Counted from the first letter of the stretch, positions 11,512 through 23,117 are shown. The stretch is 64,000 nucleotides of DNA from Chara braunii (GCA_003427395.1 BFEA01000060.1:2460155-2524154), one strand, 5' to 3'. Notes: generated by a model from the letters alone, not told the origin. A program made the numbers and translations.

Positions 11512-12282
11512 TTACATTGCATTGAGAAAAGTTACTTGGGACTCGCACGGCTCATCCAAGAGGATTGGACGCTCGATTCCCATGGCATCTTTGACCATGA
11601 ACTGTGAGTCCTTCCACGTGGTTCTTTCACATTGGGTTTGCACCCAGCCCAAGCCAATAACCGCGTCGAAGGGGCACTGATCAAGGACATAGAAGTTCAG
11701 TTCATGTGTGATTGTGCGGTTTGCGTCAAAGGTGGTGTGCATACCTTTGACTGCATGCGTAGAGGTGACAACCTCTTGGTTGCCCACTTGGGTCCGGCAA
11801 GGATTCTGCAAGGTCACTTGCTTCATCCCTAAGCGTGCCTTACGAATGTCGTGCGGTGAGAAGTAGTTAGCGGTTGTGCCACAATCAGACAACACACGGA
11901 TGTAACAACCATTAATGTAGAATTTGAAGAAGATCAACTTTGTTCTCCCTTTCGCGCGTTCTTGCTTCATATGAGCCCAGCGTCCCAACAGAGCATGGAA
12001 GTCAATTTCTTCTGACTCCACCCAAGGCTCCTTATAGAGGATGTGCAATTTCTCAGCCTTGGAATCAACATCAGATGGGGTTTCAAGAGAGGTTTGCTGA
12101 GTGGGATCAGAATCCAGTGAAGGATATGCACTTACATGTTCAGCCTCTCTGTCTGTAGAGTGTGCTAATGATGTCTCTACCCCCGTTGCTGGTTTCCCTG
12201 CTGCAATCTGAAGCAATGTTGGACTGAATGTCCCGGTTTGGTGCAATGCATGCAAACCCCTTTCTTCACCTTGTGTTTCCAC
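11512..12282 (-). pseudogene. Chromovirus aspartic protease region
   Basis: The minus frame contains FYINGCYIRVLSDCGTTANYFS, interpreted as the retropepsin active-site loop with DCGTT where DSGA/T is usual. The family hydrophobic strand follows near FDAVIGLGWVQ, equivalent to the second ILG-type motif. The protease would cleave the gag-pol polyprotein. The frame overlaps the end of the gag zinc-knuckle frame in another register, which could be programmed or mutational frameshifting. Confidence 0.75.
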
Positions 12283-12880
12283 TCACTTTCACTGATCCGG
12301 AGATCTACCCATGGTTTTGTGGCAGGATCTTTCGGTTTGGGTGGAATCTTCGCACCCTTGGGAAGGAGAATGGTGTTAGTATTGTTCTTTATTGTGGTCC
12401 TCGGTCCCTTACTTTTGAAGGCAGTCTTCTTGAAGGCATTCATAGATTCATCATGATTCACATACTCAAACTCATGGGCTGACAAAGAGCAAGATGCCTC
12501 GCAGCCTTGCTCTTGATCGTCATCAGGAGAAGGATCCTCTGCGAAGGTTTCCTCGTCATCCTCAAGTAGATCGTGCGCTGCAAAACGGTTGCTGCCTGGA
12601 AATCGTTTGCGGCTGGTGGTCTTCTTGCCACCCGATCCACCTGGGAGGTCTTGTGCCTCCAGCTTGACTAAATCCCGCATGAGGGTAAGCCAATCTGTAT
12701 ACATTATGAGTCTGAGCCCCAGGCGATGTGTTATAGTAGAGGGGACCGTACCTTTAATCACATCTAAACAAGACTGCGCAGTCATTTCCAGATCAGGACT
12801 AGCAAAAAGTTTACTAACATACTGTTGCAGACTATGCATGGTGCCGGTCCGCTTGCTGTGCTTGAGCTTGTCAAGCTTAA
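12177..12880 (-). pseudogene. Chromovirus gag, C-terminal part with CCHC zinc knuckle
   Basis: Begins at a TTAA site directly continuing the gag frame interrupted at 13741. It contains an alpha-helical capsid-like stretch (LQQYVSKLFASPDLEMTAQ), an acidic part (LLEDDEETFAEDPSPDDDQE) and a zinc knuckle CMHCTKPGHSVQHC (C-x2-C-x4-H-x4-C), which packages element RNA. The apparent methionine start lies in the inserted element, not in native gag. The true gene continues upstream at 13741-14851. Confidence 0.88.
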
Positions 12881-13740
12881 CCACCAGTTCACACGAAGCT
12901 AAATTGACAAACCAAAAGTTCTACGTTTCTGAGCCTGACTGCAACAGTAACAGGCTGAAAAGAAAAATATCGGGGTACGGGTATCAGCCTACCTTGAACC
13001 TCAAGTGTTGTACCTCGTGCCAGCAGATGGCAGCAAAAAGACAAGCAAAAAAAAAAAAAAACTAAATCCAGATCAGTGATGAACAAAGGTCATTGCCCTT
13101 CCATGAAAGAAACAGAAAAGGGATATGGGGAAGCCATCTGGCCTAGGGCATACTCAAAGGGGTACTGTCTATTATGTATCTGACCACTATCACGGCCAAA
13201 TCATTATCTTCCCCTTCCCCCCCCCTCCTCCTCCCTCTTTCTTGTATTGCTTTGCCAGAGGCAGGGCGTTTTCCACCACCTCAGGACAGGCCCTCACTGA
13301 GGGGATACTCACACTAGTACTGTCAAGACTGTATCTGACCGCTATCATGGCCATATCTTTCATTCCTTTTTTATTTCTTTTCCCTATTTACACTCTTGGG
13401 AATGCCCTCACTCAAGGCATACTCACAGTACTACTGTCGATAGTGTATCGGATGCATATGACGTCCAAATCTATCTTTGTTTTCCTTTCTTTTTTTTAGG
13501 TTTTGTTTCTTTATAAGATTATTGTCCTGCTAGCAAGGCAGGACGTCTGCCAAGACTGCCCAATGTTTTCTCTTTTTTTTTTATTTTTATTTTTTCCAAT
13601 TGCGCTTTCAATCCATTCTTTTTAGGTCCACCAGCCTTTTTCTTCCGAACCTGTGCCATGTCGGATCACTGTTCATCTAGCTCCAATCGCAGTGTACTGC
13701 GTTTTGGTGAACAGTAGGGGTCTGTAAAAAGGTGGTTTAA
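12881..13740. mobile_element. 856-bp TTAA-flanked element inserted in gag
   Basis: Bounded by TTAA at 12877-12880 and 13737-13740. The ends read CCACCAGTTC on the left and the inverse GGTGG on the right. Removing the insert with one TTAA rejoins the gag reading frame exactly (ARLK directly followed by LDKLK). The interior carries three diverged copies of a roughly 115-base unit (CCTCACT..., TACTCACA.TAGTACTG, GTATCTGAC.GCTATCA) separated by pyrimidine runs. There is no coding capacity. The same internal unit recurs in the element at 34042-34829. Confidence 0.9.
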
Positions 13741-14851
13741 GTCTAGCTTTGGCTGCAGCATGTGGATCAGCATATTGCTTGATCAAGAGCTCTTCGAGTG
13801 TGGCTACCGGCGTAGACTTCAGCCATTTGTTCAGGTCTATTCTTTTATAGCCTGCTTGTACAACTTTTATTTCCAAGAATCCACTTACGACGGGTTCCAC
13901 ATTGGTCCCTAGGACCGACGACTGAGTAACTGGGAGTGTTCCCAGCACATCAAAGTAGGATCGCATGGAGCTGATCCAAGATTCGATGTCGTCCTTTCCG
14001 TCATACTTAGACGGAATATGCGCCGCCTTTCTATCCATGTAAGGAAAGCTGCAGCTTGGACCAGCGGTTGCTGGGTCCAAATTCGGGGCTGCAGCAGTTC
14101 CACAATGCCCTGCACTGCCACTTGCCGCTGCAGCAGCAGCAGCAACAACAGCGGGGTCTGGACCTGCAGCAGATCCGGTTAGGCTGTTGACCACACTCAA
14201 AGAAGAAGAAGAAGAAGAAGAAGAAGAAGAAGAAGAAGAAGAAGAAGGCATGGTTAGAGGGGCAAGAACGGACTGACACGCAACACTAGAAGCGGGGTAA
14301 GCAGGAGGAAGGACATTTTGGGTTGGCTGCAAGTTAGCAAATTGTTGCAGCTGGTCACGGTGCTGCTGCGCCATCCGGGCCTTATCCTCGCGCAACTTCT
14401 TTAGTTCGTCAAACACCTTTGCGAGTTGGTCAGTATGATCTTCAACAGCCCAGACTTCTACTAAGGCCCTGAGAAGTGGGATAGTCTTCTCTTCCACCTC
14501 ATCATCAGTTAAGGCGGGCACGGTACTGAAGACGGCTTCATGAACCTTTACTTTGTCTTCCCTCTCCTTTTCCTTCTCCTCCTCTTCCCTCTTCAATGCT
14601 TTCTCATAGAAGAATAGGTACTGCGCTTTTTCTGCCTCAGGGGCAGCGCCCATTTGCAGCTTCCATTTTGCTGCAGATGCCATGATGGAGGATGAGGGTG
14701 TCAATAAGTCTCTCAAGAGGGGTCCGTACTTCCTCACACTTCTGGGACGAACACTCCTCTTCCCTCTCCTCACTACCTCAAGAGCAACACTCAGAAGCTT
14801 CCCGCTTCTCTCTCTCTCTCTTCTCGTTTGCGATCGTGTAGACGCGGGCAT
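13741..14851 (-). pseudogene. Chromovirus gag, N-terminal part
   Basis: Starts at MPASTRSQT, the first Met after the leader. It has a basic N-terminus, a Glu/Lys coiled-coil-like region (KREEEEKEKEREDKVK), a polyserine tract encoded by a (GAA)n microsatellite on the plus strand (14,200-14,246), and a conserved gag core with SKYDGKDDIESWISSM and LGTLPVTQSS. Gag forms the virus-like particle of the element. The frame reads into the TTAA insertion, where the last 30 or so residues are foreign. Confidence 0.87.
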
Positions 14852-16640
14852 TTAACGAACCCAATGAAAGAAACAGCTTGAAATCAATCAGAAGACAAGG
14901 TAGAACTCCTAGCCAGAGCGGCAATTCATTTGGACTGGAGAGCAATCAAAACAACAAAAGAAATAAAGATCAGAGAGATCTGATCCAGCCACACAGTCTG
15001 GACCGATTACGTATGAGGTCCTCTCAAGCCTAGTCGAACTCATCTCCGTGAAGACACAACAAATCAGATTCAAAGTGTACTACGTAATGCAAGAAAGAAT
15101 TGAGTGGTGCTCAAGGTGTGAGTCAGACGGCGGATCGTGCGGTAAAGTCCGATAAAACGTCTCAGTGGAGATCCCCTCCCGTAGCGAGTGTCCTGGTCCG
15201 AAAGCATAAAGTCTGAGTCCCAATCAGATAGAGCAAGGTAACTGACATCAACAGATTTGGCCTGAGGGGCCCTTCTTGTTTGGGCCTGGTCCCACTGAGT
15301 CCCAAACGGTCCCAGTGGAGTCAGAACCGGGTCCCAACCAACAAGAGTTCCACAAAGACCTACTCTGTCCCTACCGAATTGAAAAACAAAATTTTGCCCC
15401 AAAAAGAACCTACAGACTACAACCGTTCAGAATGAATTAGATAAAGCACTGCAGAAAGATATAGCATGGCACACAAGATNAGAGAGATCTGATCCAGCCA
15501 CACAGTCTGGACCGACTACGTATGAGGTCCTCTCAAGCCTAGTCGGACTCAGCTCCGTGAAGACACAGCAAATCAGATTCAAAGTGTACTATGTAATGCA
15601 AGAAAGAATTGAGTGGTGCTCAAGGTGCGAGTCAGACGGCGGATTGTGCGGTAAAGTCTGATAAAACGTCTCAACGGAGATCCCCTCCGCAGCGAGTGTC
15701 CTGGTCCGAAAGCATAAAGTCTGAGTCCCAATCAGATAGAGCAAGATAACTGACGTCAACAGATTTGGCCTGAGGGGCCCTTCTTGTTTGGGCCTGGTCT
15801 CAATGAGTCCCAAATGGTACCGGTGGAGTCAGAACCGGGTCCCAACCAACAAGAGTTCCACAAAGGCCTACTCTGTCCCTACCGATTTGAAAAACGAAAT
15901 TTTGCCCCAGAAAGAACCTACAGACTACAGCCGTTCAGAATGAAATAAACAAACCACTGTAGAGAGATATAGCATGGCAAGCAAAATACTCCATTCATTC
16001 ACTCGTCAGGTGAGAAAGCAGTTCACACACCTCACACACAATCAAGACTATGGAGGATGGAAGAAGAACCCAGAAAACCCCAACAGGCAATCAATTCCAT
16101 GCACACACACATGGGCACCCTGGCGGCACGACACTTACCTGAGTGGCCGGGCTCTTGAGATGAAAGAACTCACCCCCCTCTCACATAGTCCTCCTGACCC
16201 AATTAGCATCCTCTACCCTAGTGTCCTATCATCTAGGAGGGTCAACATCTACCCCAAAGTACAAAGCCGGATCCCCCGTCGATGTTGAAGATCAAAGCAG
16301 CAACTTGCAGTCTGTAGGTGCAGATATGGCTGCCACCCTCAAGCTCGCCTAACTTGAGGGGAGCCCTAAAGTCACTCCTCGTCTTCCTTGAAGTCCAGAT
16401 TCAAGTTGTAGGTGCCCTTCACTGTTGCCTCTCTCAAGTTGCATCATGAAGTCCCACCTTGTGTCTCGCCACCACAAACAAGCACTCAAGCAACCTGGCC
16501 GGGTCTAGTGTCGACCTTACACGGCCCTGCTAGGTGGGGGCAGCTTCCCTTTACCACGCTGCCCCACTCAACCCTAAGTGGTTAGCCCTTACCACTAGGG
16601 TTAGGGTTATGGCAGCAAAGTCAACTCTCGCCAACAAGTA
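14852..16640 (-). other. Long 5' leader of the chromovirus with a 509-base duplication
   Basis: Non-coding sequence between the PBS and gag. About 14972-15479 is repeated at 15481-15985 with scattered substitutions (for example GATTACG against GACTACG). A single N sits at the junction (15480). Small frames (15402-15070, 15813-15589) are the same passive frame in the two copies. The unit differences argue for a real older duplication or merged haplotypes, and the N shows that the join itself is uncertain. Confidence 0.75.
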
Positions 16641-16658
16641 GAATCCGCTCTGATACCA
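16641..16658 (-). promoter_or_regulatory. Primer binding site (initiator tRNA-Met)
   Basis: On the coding strand TGGTATCAGAGC follows the 5' LTR end after one base. It is complementary to the 3' end of plant initiator tRNA-Met, the usual primer of minus-strand synthesis for plant Ty3/gypsy elements. Confidence 0.92.
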
Positions 16659-16659
16659 A

Positions 16660-18469
16660 TGTTACGATCCTGGCCAATTTCGAAGTACACATTCATCTGA
16701 AAGTACAATGCCATCCAATTGCAAAAAGAAATGAATGAACTTGAGAGGAGAGAGAGGGAAAGAAGAAGAAGAAGAAGTAAGAAAGAAAAAGAAGATGATG
16801 TACTCCAGCATAGACCAATGACAAGGCTCGTCTTCATCGCCAACCAATCTCTTCCTCCTTATCTCCTCCCCTCTTATTCAGACAAGAAATAACAATAATA
16901 ATGTTGAATGACTGAACCAGAATCAATGTCTGAATCCCACTTCTAATGCAGGCACAACATGAGGTCCACCATAGCCATGGCCACCCTTCCTCTTCCTCTA
17001 CATACAGGCCGAGGCGATGGCGGAGTACCCTCCTGTCCAAAGGACAACCCAAAGCAGCTATGACGCTGCCCTTCTGTCCCAAGGTCAACACCATGCAGCT
17101 ATGCCACTGCCCCACTCAACCGCCATGCCTGACTCTACCCCGAGCTTCCTTGATGCGGNTCCAATTGCAAAAAGAAATGAATGAACTTGAGAGGAGAGAG
17201 AGGGAAAGAAGAAGAAGAAGAAGTAAGAAAGAAAAAGAAGATGATGTACTCCAGCATAGACCAATGACAAGGCTCGTCTTCATCGCCAACCAATCTCTTC
17301 CTCCTTATCTCCTCCCCTCTTATTCAGACAAGAAATAACAATAATAATGTTGAATGACTGAACCAGAATCAATGTCTGAATCCCACTTCTAATGCAGGCA
17401 CAACATGAGGTCCACCATAGCCATGGCCACCCTTCCTCTTCCTCTACATACAGGCCGAGGCGATGGCGGAGTACCCTCCTGTCCAAAGGACAACCCAAAG
17501 CAGCTATGACGCTGCCCTTCTGTCCCAAGGTCAACACCATGCAGCTATGCCACTGCCCCACTCAACCGCCATGCCTGACTCTACCCCGAGCTTCCTTGAT
17601 GCGGCACTACCCCCACTGGGGCCTTCCAGATGCAGCGCCTAACAAGGTAATGAAGATGGTGTCTGCCATAGCCAGGTAAGTACCCCACCACTCTCCTCCT
17701 TGGTCCCCTTCTCCCTCCTCCTCCTACCGGTAGAGCTCCACCATATCCAAGGTGGGAGCTCCCGGCTTCTTCCCCCCAGCAGCGCTGTAGTACCCAGCGC
17801 CACTCCAGCCAGCGCTCCACCAGCGCATCGCCAAACTTGCACACTGAAGAATGAGGCCGAGCTCTTGCCTCGGCCTCTTGATATAGCGGCCTGCTTGCCT
17901 CCTGGGCTGTGACTTCCAGGCCGCTCGGCCTCCCAAGCAACCGGCACCTCCTCCCTTTCGGAGGGAAACATCATTGCAGACTCTGATATTGCCCGTACAG
18001 GCTCTAGACTCAGACTGGATGGACTGGTACCGGCCTAGACCTAGCCTACTGCTACTGGGCCTCTAAAAATGCCAACTTTGTCTTCTTCTGCTCGGCCTCG
18101 AGTACCCGGCACATCTACTGCTACTGGGTGCGGCACCGGCCTACCTGCTACTTGAGTGTTTTTCCGCTGCTCTAAGCACCGCGGCCCCCTGGCTCCGCTA
18201 CTTGAGTGTTTTCCCTGCTGCAACCCTCAATGCCACGGCCACAGGTAAGTACCGGCCCTACGGGCCTGCCCAACAAGCAAGTATCCTTGCGGGTCACACA
18301 CACACATGCCGACAAGCACTCAGACAGGCACGCAAGTCCACAGGCACACACACACATACAGACTTAGAAAACACAGCAGCATGCGGGAATCTCAGCAAGA
18401 CATCCATTCCATCGGCAGAACTTCAGAAATCAGCAGTGTTCTCAGTCTGTTTTATGGCGGGTCATTACA
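16660..18469 (-). repeat. 5' LTR of the chromovirus, with assembly duplication
   Basis: Same termini as the 3' LTR. It is 1,810 bases long because 16714-17158 is repeated at 17160-17605 with no visible differences. A single N at 17159 marks the join. Without the duplicate it would be about 1,363 bases, close to the 1,371 of the other LTR. The duplicate is therefore probably an unmerged contig overlap. Confidence 0.9.
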
Positions 18470-18474
18470 ACTTA

Positions 18475-19405
18475 GTAGTATTTTTAGAGGCCCGGTAGCG
18501 GTAGGCAAGGTCTAGCCTGGTACCAGTCCAATTCGCCTGAGTCTAGGGCCTGTACGGACGATATCGGAGTCTGCAATGATGTTTCCCTCCGAGAGGGAGG
18601 AGGTACCGATTGCTTGGAGGCTGCGGGGCCTGGAAGTCACCGCCCATTGCGCCCAAGAGGCAGGTTGGCCGCTATATCTCCAGGAGAGGCAAAGAGCTCC
18701 TTCCCATTTGCTGCGTGCAGCTTTCCGGTCACACTGCTGGAGCGCTGGATGAAGCAGCGCTAGTGTAGAGCAGAGCTGTCGGGAAGAGGAGCGCCCAGCT
18801 CTCCACCTTGGCCATGGTGGAGGAGCTCGGATAGGAGGAGGAGGAAGAAGGGGAGTAGGAGAGGGGTGCGCCAGGAGTACTTACCTGGCTATGGTGGATG
18901 CCATCTTCATCACCTTGGTGGGCGCTGCATCTAAAAGGCCCCCGTTGAGGTAGAGCTGCATCGAGAAGCTTCGAGGCAGAGTCAGGCATGGCGTCCTGAG
19001 AGGAAAAGGCCATAGCTGCTTTGCGTTGCCTTTTGCACGTCAGGGCAAGGTCCTCAGTAGTCCGCCATAGCCTCAGCCTGGATGAAGAAGAGAGAGGAGG
19101 GTGGTCATGGTAATGGTGGACCTCCTGTTGTGCTGGCAGTAGAAGAGGGATTCAGACATTGAATCTGGTTCAGCCATTCATCATTAGTATTATTATTTAT
19201 TGTTTGAATAAGAGAGGAGGAGATAAGGAGGAGGAGTTGGTTGGCGAGAAGAAGGGGGAATTGTCATTGGTCTTTTGCTGGTGTACATCTTCTTCTTTGT
19301 CTCCTTTCCCTCTCTCTTTTCTCAAGTTCATTCATTTCTCTTGCAAATGGACGGCATTGTACTTTCTCGTGAATTTGCACTTTGAAATTGGCCAGGATCG
19401 TAGCA
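18475..19405 (+). repeat. Truncated related LTR in opposite orientation
   Basis: The plus strand matches the interior and end of the chromovirus LTR read on its coding strand (TTTTTAGAGGCCCGGTAG..., TCTGCAATGATGTTTCCC..., ending GGCCAGGATCGTAGCA). It is clearly more diverged than the two LTRs above. The start of the LTR is missing. No PBS follows the end, so it is a solo or rearranged LTR of an older relative, lying against the 5' end of the chromovirus. Confidence 0.8.
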
Positions 19406-19917
19406 CTATGCTCGATATCTCTCGATGTCACACTTGTAGGAGCATCCTCTAACTCATTGTACGGTTTCAACAAATCTGTATTCAGGGGCAGTAATTTCCC
19501 TTTACTATCTTTGTCTGTTTGCTCCCCCTTCTTTCCTTTTGCGGGTAGGGGTGTCAATAGGCCCATGAAAACTTGATCGGTCAACTACTGCTTAACTACA
19601 CACCTAGAGAACTAAGGTGCCCTCATGCAACACACTGATAGTGGGGTGTTCAGTTTGGATTCATGATAAAGGTGGATCGGTTTCTTGATTCCATCCTTAC
19701 CTAGGATTCCACAACTCTTTCGCTTCATGCCCACGCTTGCATCTGCCTCTTCACACCCAACCCATTCCTAGGAAAATATCTAACAGTGAGTTCTCCTCCA
19801 TCACGCGTGTCAAGGAATGCAATACCTTCTCTACCTTCTCACCGTTCTCTAAGCGGAAGTCTCCCTTCAAACCCTTAAAATATTCTATCACCATGATCTC
19901 ACTACTGTTAACTGACC
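19406..19917. other. No clear feature
   Basis: A minus frame at 19584-19264 crosses the LTR end and gives a short Lys/Asp-rich peptide (KGKKGEQTDKDSKGK) resembling retroelement linker sequence, but nothing diagnostic. The rest shows no gene. Confidence 0.4.
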
Positions 19918-20795
19918 TTTTTTTTTTTTTTTTTGATAAAAAAGGTCTTTATGGTCCTGGCCCCATATCCATTCTGGGGGGCGTCAGTCCGGTTCCTATT
20001 CCACCGGCAACTTCGGCAAGTCAGAAATGCAGAAATACAACCTTGAACCCACACACGCCCCCTCCTGTGTGGTCGAAGGGTCCCTGATCAGCATTGATTA
20101 CTTCGCTAGATTGGAGGATTGACTGTCAGCTTTCCTTTCCCTGAGTCCCCTGAGTCCCCTCTCAGATCCCTATGTGGGGAATCTGCCAGTACAACGATAA
20201 TGCAAGGAACGCAGAGATCAGAACTGACATAACCCTGAAAATCTCAGGTTGCTCTGAAGTCTTGCTGTTGGTCACAGTGTGAATTTCTTGTCTCCTGGGC
20301 AGCCACTGAGTTATGGCAGTCTTGCCATCTGATTTGCAATCCGTGAATCTCAGTGATCTTTCCGTGGGTTAGCCAAATTCTCCTGAACTTTGATACCAGC
20401 TCTTGCTGCTTCTCCGGGTCCTGCTGGATTTGGAGTTTGACTTTCCTCCATTGGCATCGGATCTTCGTCTCCATCAGAGATTTCGTCGTTGCCCATATCT
20501 GTTGCTGGACTTGTCGAGGGTCCTGCAGCACCTCTCCTTCCAAATGACCCAAAGTGTTACCTTCCTTATTATCCCGAACCAGATGCGTTCAGATTTGGTA
20601 AATTGAGCAGGATGTTAGTCCATAAAAGTAATTGGATCGGGTGTTCGGGAAGGGAGGAGGGAAAGAGGTGGTCCAAGAGTAGTGAGGCTCTCGCCCATAA
20701 GTCAGTAGCGAATTTGTAGGTTATCAGACAATGAATTAGATCTTCATGTTCGTTGTCTGAACAGACTTCACATTGTTCTGCACTATTTGGCTCGT
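19918..20795 (-). mobile_element. 5'-truncated L1 LINE copy, 3' end
   Basis: A T-run at 19918-19934 is the poly(A) tail of a minus-strand element. The characteristic 3' UTR follows (TCCGGTTCCTATTCCACCGG, then AGCATTGATTAC.TC, GGATTGACTGTCAGC). Then comes C-terminal ORF2 sequence, where frame 20552-20244 (KQQELVSKFRRIWLTHGKI) matches the LINE at 26.9-29.8 kb. The zinc-binding motif begins near 20,780 (CEVCSDNEHEDLIHCL). It is truncated where the tail of the next LINE begins. Confidence 0.82.
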
Positions 20796-21754
20796 TGCTG
20801 GTTTTTTTTTTTTTTTGGTCGTTGTTCTTTCTTTCTTTCTTCCTTTCTTTTTTATTTATTTATAACTATAACAGGACCTTATGGTCCTGGCTCCTTTCCA
20901 TTCTGGGGAGCATCAGTTCCGGTTCCTATTCCCCCGGCATGTCAGAATAAATGTTACAATCATGACACTCCATGCTTCCTTCCGTCTGGCCGAAGGACCC
21001 CTGAGCAGCATTGATTACTCCATCTTAGTGGAGGATTGACTGTCAGCTTGCCATTCCTCTCTCTTCCCTCTCAGATCCGCTGCCCGAATCTGCCAGATAT
21101 GGCTATAGTATCTAGAAAGATCACGTTCTCTAACCTCTCCGACCCTTCTGCCCCTTCAGCATTATGGCCTTCCTAAATTTCCTAACCTTACACCCCTTAC
21201 CTTACCTTTCTGATCCGCATCGATTACTCCACTGTGGTGGAGAGTTAACTGTCAGCTTGCCATGTTTCATTCCTTCCTTTCAGACCTGGGTACCCGATCT
21301 GTCAAATGACTCTGAACCTTCTAGACGGAAACCGCCCCTCATCCAGCAAACGAGTCCATTACGACTTTTCCTTCCTTACCTCAATATCCCCTATCCCATC
21401 TTGCTTACCCCCCACTCTTAAGCATCACCAAAACCTTGAACCTTAATCCCTTGTCTTATCCCCATTGCCAAGACCCTTGTGGCTCTACAGGGCCCTCTTA
21501 GACTAGGGTTGCCGCTGTCTTTCAGGGCCCTTGTTCTCCTTCACTGATATATTGTCCTCTTTTTCACTGTAGTCCTGCTCCAACCTCGCCTTTAGGGCTC
21601 CACCCGTCTCTGGGCTGTTTCTCCGTTGGTGTAGACCCCAGTCGTGTCCAACCCTTGTAGGTATCTGGTCAGAGTGTATTGCAGCTGTTTGCCGCTGGTA
21701 GTCCCTTCCCGACTTTGAGTTGTGCCAGTCTTACCAACAGATGCTCAGGGATAA

Positions 21755-21777
21755 AAAACCCTAAACCCTAAACCCTC
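21755..21777. repeat. Interstitial telomere-type repeat (CCCTAAA)3
   Basis: Three units of the plant telomere heptamer on the C-rich strand, near the edge of the assembly gap. Confidence 0.85.
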
Positions 21778-21841
21778 CCTTGACTCTCCTCTGATCGCCT
21801 TTTACTCTCGAGACGACCTGCTGTTCGAAAGTGGGGGGGGG

Positions 21842-22356
21842 NNNNNNNNNNNNNNNNNNNNNNNNNNNNNNNNNNNNNNNNNNNNNNNNNNNNNNNNNNN
21901 NNNNNNNNNNNNNNNNNNNNNNNNNNNNNNNNNNNNNNNNNNNNNNNNNNNNNNNNNNNNNNNNNNNNNNNNNNNNNNNNNNNNNNNNNNNNNNNNNNNN
22001 NNNNNNNNNNNNNNNNNNNNNNNNNNNNNNNNNNNNNNNNNNNNNNNNNNNNNNNNNNNNNNNNNNNNNNNNNNNNNNNNNNNNNNNNNNNNNNNNNNNN
22101 NNNNNNNNNNNNNNNNNNNNNNNNNNNNNNNNNNNNNNNNNNNNNNNNNNNNNNNNNNNNNNNNNNNNNNNNNNNNNNNNNNNNNNNNNNNNNNNNNNNN
22201 NNNNNNNNNNNNNNNNNNNNNNNNNNNNNNNNNNNNNNNNNNNNNNNNNNNNNNNNNNNNNNNNNNNNNNNNNNNNNNNNNNNNNNNNNNNNNNNNNNNN
22301 NNNNNNNNNNNNNNNNNNNNNNNNNNNNNNNNNNNNNNNNNNNNNNNNNNNNNNNN
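21842..22356. other. Assembly gap (N run)
   Basis: 515 undetermined bases immediately after a G-run. Frames translated through it are meaningless. Confidence 0.99.
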
Positions 22357-23117
22357 ATCTGTTCGGGGAAGGGGCTGTGGAAAAGGGAATCCCAAAGAGC
22401 AGAGGCCCGTGCCCAGTAGTCCGTCGCTTCACTGCAGTGAACTAAGCAGTGAATTATGTCCTCTTGTGCCGCTACCGTGCAGATAGAACATAAATCTGAG
22501 CTAGTGGGATCGTTCCTGCAGCGGCGCGTATGAAGCCATTGGTTGACAGGTAATGCTACGTAAGTAATGAGCCATTGCAGGCTCCTGATTTTAATCTGTC
22601 TGATTGTCATGAATTTCTTCCACGGGATCTGTGTGATTTTGTCGGCTTCCTGGCCTATTAATTTTTCCCATCTGGCTTTGATTACCGGTTCTGGGTCTTT
22701 AGTTTTCAGCAAGAGCTTGTAACCCATCCTGACCGTGTAGTTCTGAATGGGGGTAAACGTTGAAATGTTTTTCCCCTTATCTGGCTTCCAAACCCATCCG
22801 CGGGTCAAACTCCAGATTGTGTACCGCCGTGTCCGGTCGGAAGACGACCTTCGGCCATGAGCCTAAAACCCTTACTCTTCTGAACAGGAAAAAATCCATA
22901 ACTACCGTTCCCACGTTCATGTTTAGTATCTCCGGCATACCCTGTTTAAAGTGGGAAATTGGAAAGGAGGTAAAAACAGCTTTAGTGGTTGTTCCTGGTT
23001 GTAAGTGTGAAAATTGGAAGGCGTGTGACAATGTGTTCTCTTGTACTTTAACCCCCCATTCTCCACACTTCCATGACGAAGCTTCCCTCAAAATGTCTTT
23101 CCATCCCTGAGGGACAA

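Larger units (their letters stand above)
6886..18469 (-). mobile_element. Ty3/gypsy chromovirus, near full length, minus strand
   Basis: An 11.6-kb LTR retrotransposon. In coding (minus) order it has the 5' LTR (16660-18469), a PBS matching initiator tRNA-Met, a long leader, gag, protease, RT, RNase H, integrase, chromodomain, a G-rich PPT and the 3' LTR (6886-8256). RT before integrase places it in Ty3/gypsy, and the chromodomain after integrase marks a chromovirus. Both ends are flanked by ACTT (6882-6885 and 18470-18473), a short target duplication. The LTRs look nearly identical by eye, so insertion was fairly recent. Even so, the copy is inactive in its own right: gag is split by an 856-bp insertion and pol has several frameshifts. 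Confidence 0.93.
20803..23117 (-). mobile_element. 5'-truncated L1 LINE copy with an assembly gap inside
   Basis: Tail T-run at 20803-20818, the same 3' UTR at 20870-21070, then ORF2 C-terminal coding at 22357-22808 (YTVRMGYKLLLKTKDPEP, IKIRSLQWLITYVALPVNQW and the zf-RVT-like motif CSICTVAAQEDIIHCLVHC). A frame change near 22,800 leads to 22777-23117 (LVPQGWKDILREASSWKCGE, TAVHNLEFDP). The domain sits after RT in plant L1 proteins. 515 Ns (21842-22356) interrupt it. Confidence 0.82.

Noticed and set aside
21761-22808. Long frames with about 170-200 unknown residues
   Set aside because: They are translations through the assembly gap. Only the L1 part at 22357-22808 is real sequence.
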